Shown piece after piece: positions 6,930 through 7,417 of a stretch of 7,417 bases of DNA. Numbering within the stretch: the stretch's first letter is position 1; each line of letters starts with the position of its first letter. The notes under the pieces were generated by a model, which searched no databases, was not told the DNA's origin, and saw nothing but the letters and a program-made list of their open reading frames with translations. The stretch covers positions 333,976-341,392 of the forward strand of contig LATQ01000001.1 in assembly GCA_001017865.1 (NCBI GenBank), in the 5' to 3' direction. The DNA comes from Rhodococcus sp. IITR03. GTDB lineage: Bacteria; Actinomycetota; Actinomycetes; Mycobacteriales; Mycobacteriaceae. The position numbers were made by a program, and so were the translations under genes.

Positions 6930-7417
6930 ATGCGCACACATCACGACCCTCCACCCGCCTCGTCGAGCCCTGTCCACCCGCCTCGTCGAGGCCCTGTCCG
7001 CCGACGACGCTCCGTGCGTCTGCGCGCCGCACTCGAGTCGGGTACGGCAGCCGAGTCCGGGACGGTGACGGCTCTCGTCGACCGTTGCGCGGTGGAGCCG
7101 GACTTCTTCGTCCGCGACATGCTGACCTGGGCGCTGTGCCGCCTGCCGGCCGGGGTGACGGTGCCGCGGCTGCTCGACGAGCTCGGTTCGGATGTCTCGC
7201 AGGCGCGCAGTCAGGCCCTGCACACGTTGTCGAAGATCGGCGATCCCGTCGCATGGCCGAAGGTCTCGGGGATGCTCCACGACGAGCACGACGAGGTGGC
7301 ACGCAGCGCGTGGCGCGCGGCGGTCGCTCTCGTGCCACCGGGCTCGGAAAGCGGCCTCGCTGCGGCTCCTCGGCGTCGAACTGGCGCGGCGACCACGACC
7401 TGCAACTGAGCCGCGGT
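6930..7417 (+). CDS. HEAT-repeat domain protein (3' end outside window or frameshifted)
   Basis: The clear core, [20 protein letters not shown] to about [14 protein letters not shown], shows paired amphipathic helices of HEAT repeats: [40 protein letters not shown] and [13 protein letters not shown]. Such repeats form protein-binding scaffolds; the partner is unknown, and there is no signal or membrane segment. The start is set by AAGGAGG upstream. The first 30 codons read poorly in the starting frame (P/R-rich, low GC in third positions). Three one-base losses, near 6948-6950, 6967-6968 and 7011-7013, would instead give [15 protein letters not shown], a second STRLVEAL, then [16 protein letters not shown]. 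These cancel, so the frame appears open. After about 7362 the expected continuation, LLGVELAR, is in another frame, so the TGA at 7407-7409 is probably not the true stop. A MerR-type promoter suggests stress- or ligand-induced expression. Confidence 0.72.
6950..6996 (+). repeat. Tandem duplication in the start of the HEAT-repeat gene
   Basis: Two adjacent copies start with TCCACCCGCCTCGTCGAG, at 6950-6972 (23 bases) and 6973-6996 (24 bases). They differ only by one G after GAG, absent in the first copy. If both copies were 24 bases they would encode STRLVEAL twice in frame. It may be a real duplication or an assembly error. Confidence 0.85.

Noticed and set aside
1..7417. CRISPR arrays, tRNA or rRNA genes, insertion sequences, attachment sites
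   Set aside because: I looked and saw no repeat-spacer pattern, cloverleaf, transposase or terminal repeats. The region looks like ordinary core chromosome.

Overview
The window is high-GC DNA with strongly GC-biased third codon positions. Its gene order (exonuclease tail, trpD in reverse, ctaE, qcrC, qcrA, qcrB) is that of mycolic-acid actinobacteria, as recalled from Mycobacterium tuberculosis Rv2191-Rv2196. Protein wording, the stand-alone Lrp-type gene and the extra small gene beside trpD suggest Rhodococcus or a close relative. The genus is inferred, not proven.

Layout. Positions 2-280 hold the 3' end of a DEDDh-exonuclease/UvrC-like gene. Positions 313-588 encode a 91-residue stand-alone Lrp/AsnC ligand-binding domain. 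A strong hairpin at 608-650 separates it from the convergent minus-strand pair: an unrecognised 152-residue protein (1812-2270) followed by trpD (671-1788). From a divergent promoter region (2271-2444) the plus strand reads ctaE (2445-3059), qcrC (3124-3996), qcrA (3993-5117) and qcrB (5114-6771). A hairpin terminator follows at 6790-6822. A MerR-type promoter (6876-6906) then drives a HEAT-repeat protein gene (from 6930) that runs to the window edge.

How the genes work together. QcrC, QcrA and QcrB are the three subunits of the actinobacterial cytochrome bcc complex (complex III). CtaE is subunit III of the aa3 oxidase (complex IV). In these bacteria III and IV form a supercomplex, and the diheme QcrC replaces soluble cytochrome c. 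qcrC/qcrA and qcrA/qcrB overlap by 4 bases, which fits translational coupling. TrpD is a tryptophan biosynthesis enzyme and is unrelated to respiration.

The most important caveat is that trpD (1 break), qcrA (3), qcrB (4) and the HEAT gene (at least 3) are interrupted by frame changes. Each of these is explained by loss of one base in a short G or C run, and restoring the bases gives proteins of normal length and sequence. I read this as consensus or assembly error, not gene decay or programmed frameshifting. I see no new biological system. The best candidates for a second look are the MerR-type promoter on the HEAT-repeat gene, the 23/24-base tandem duplication in its start, and the probable leaderless promoter of ctaE.
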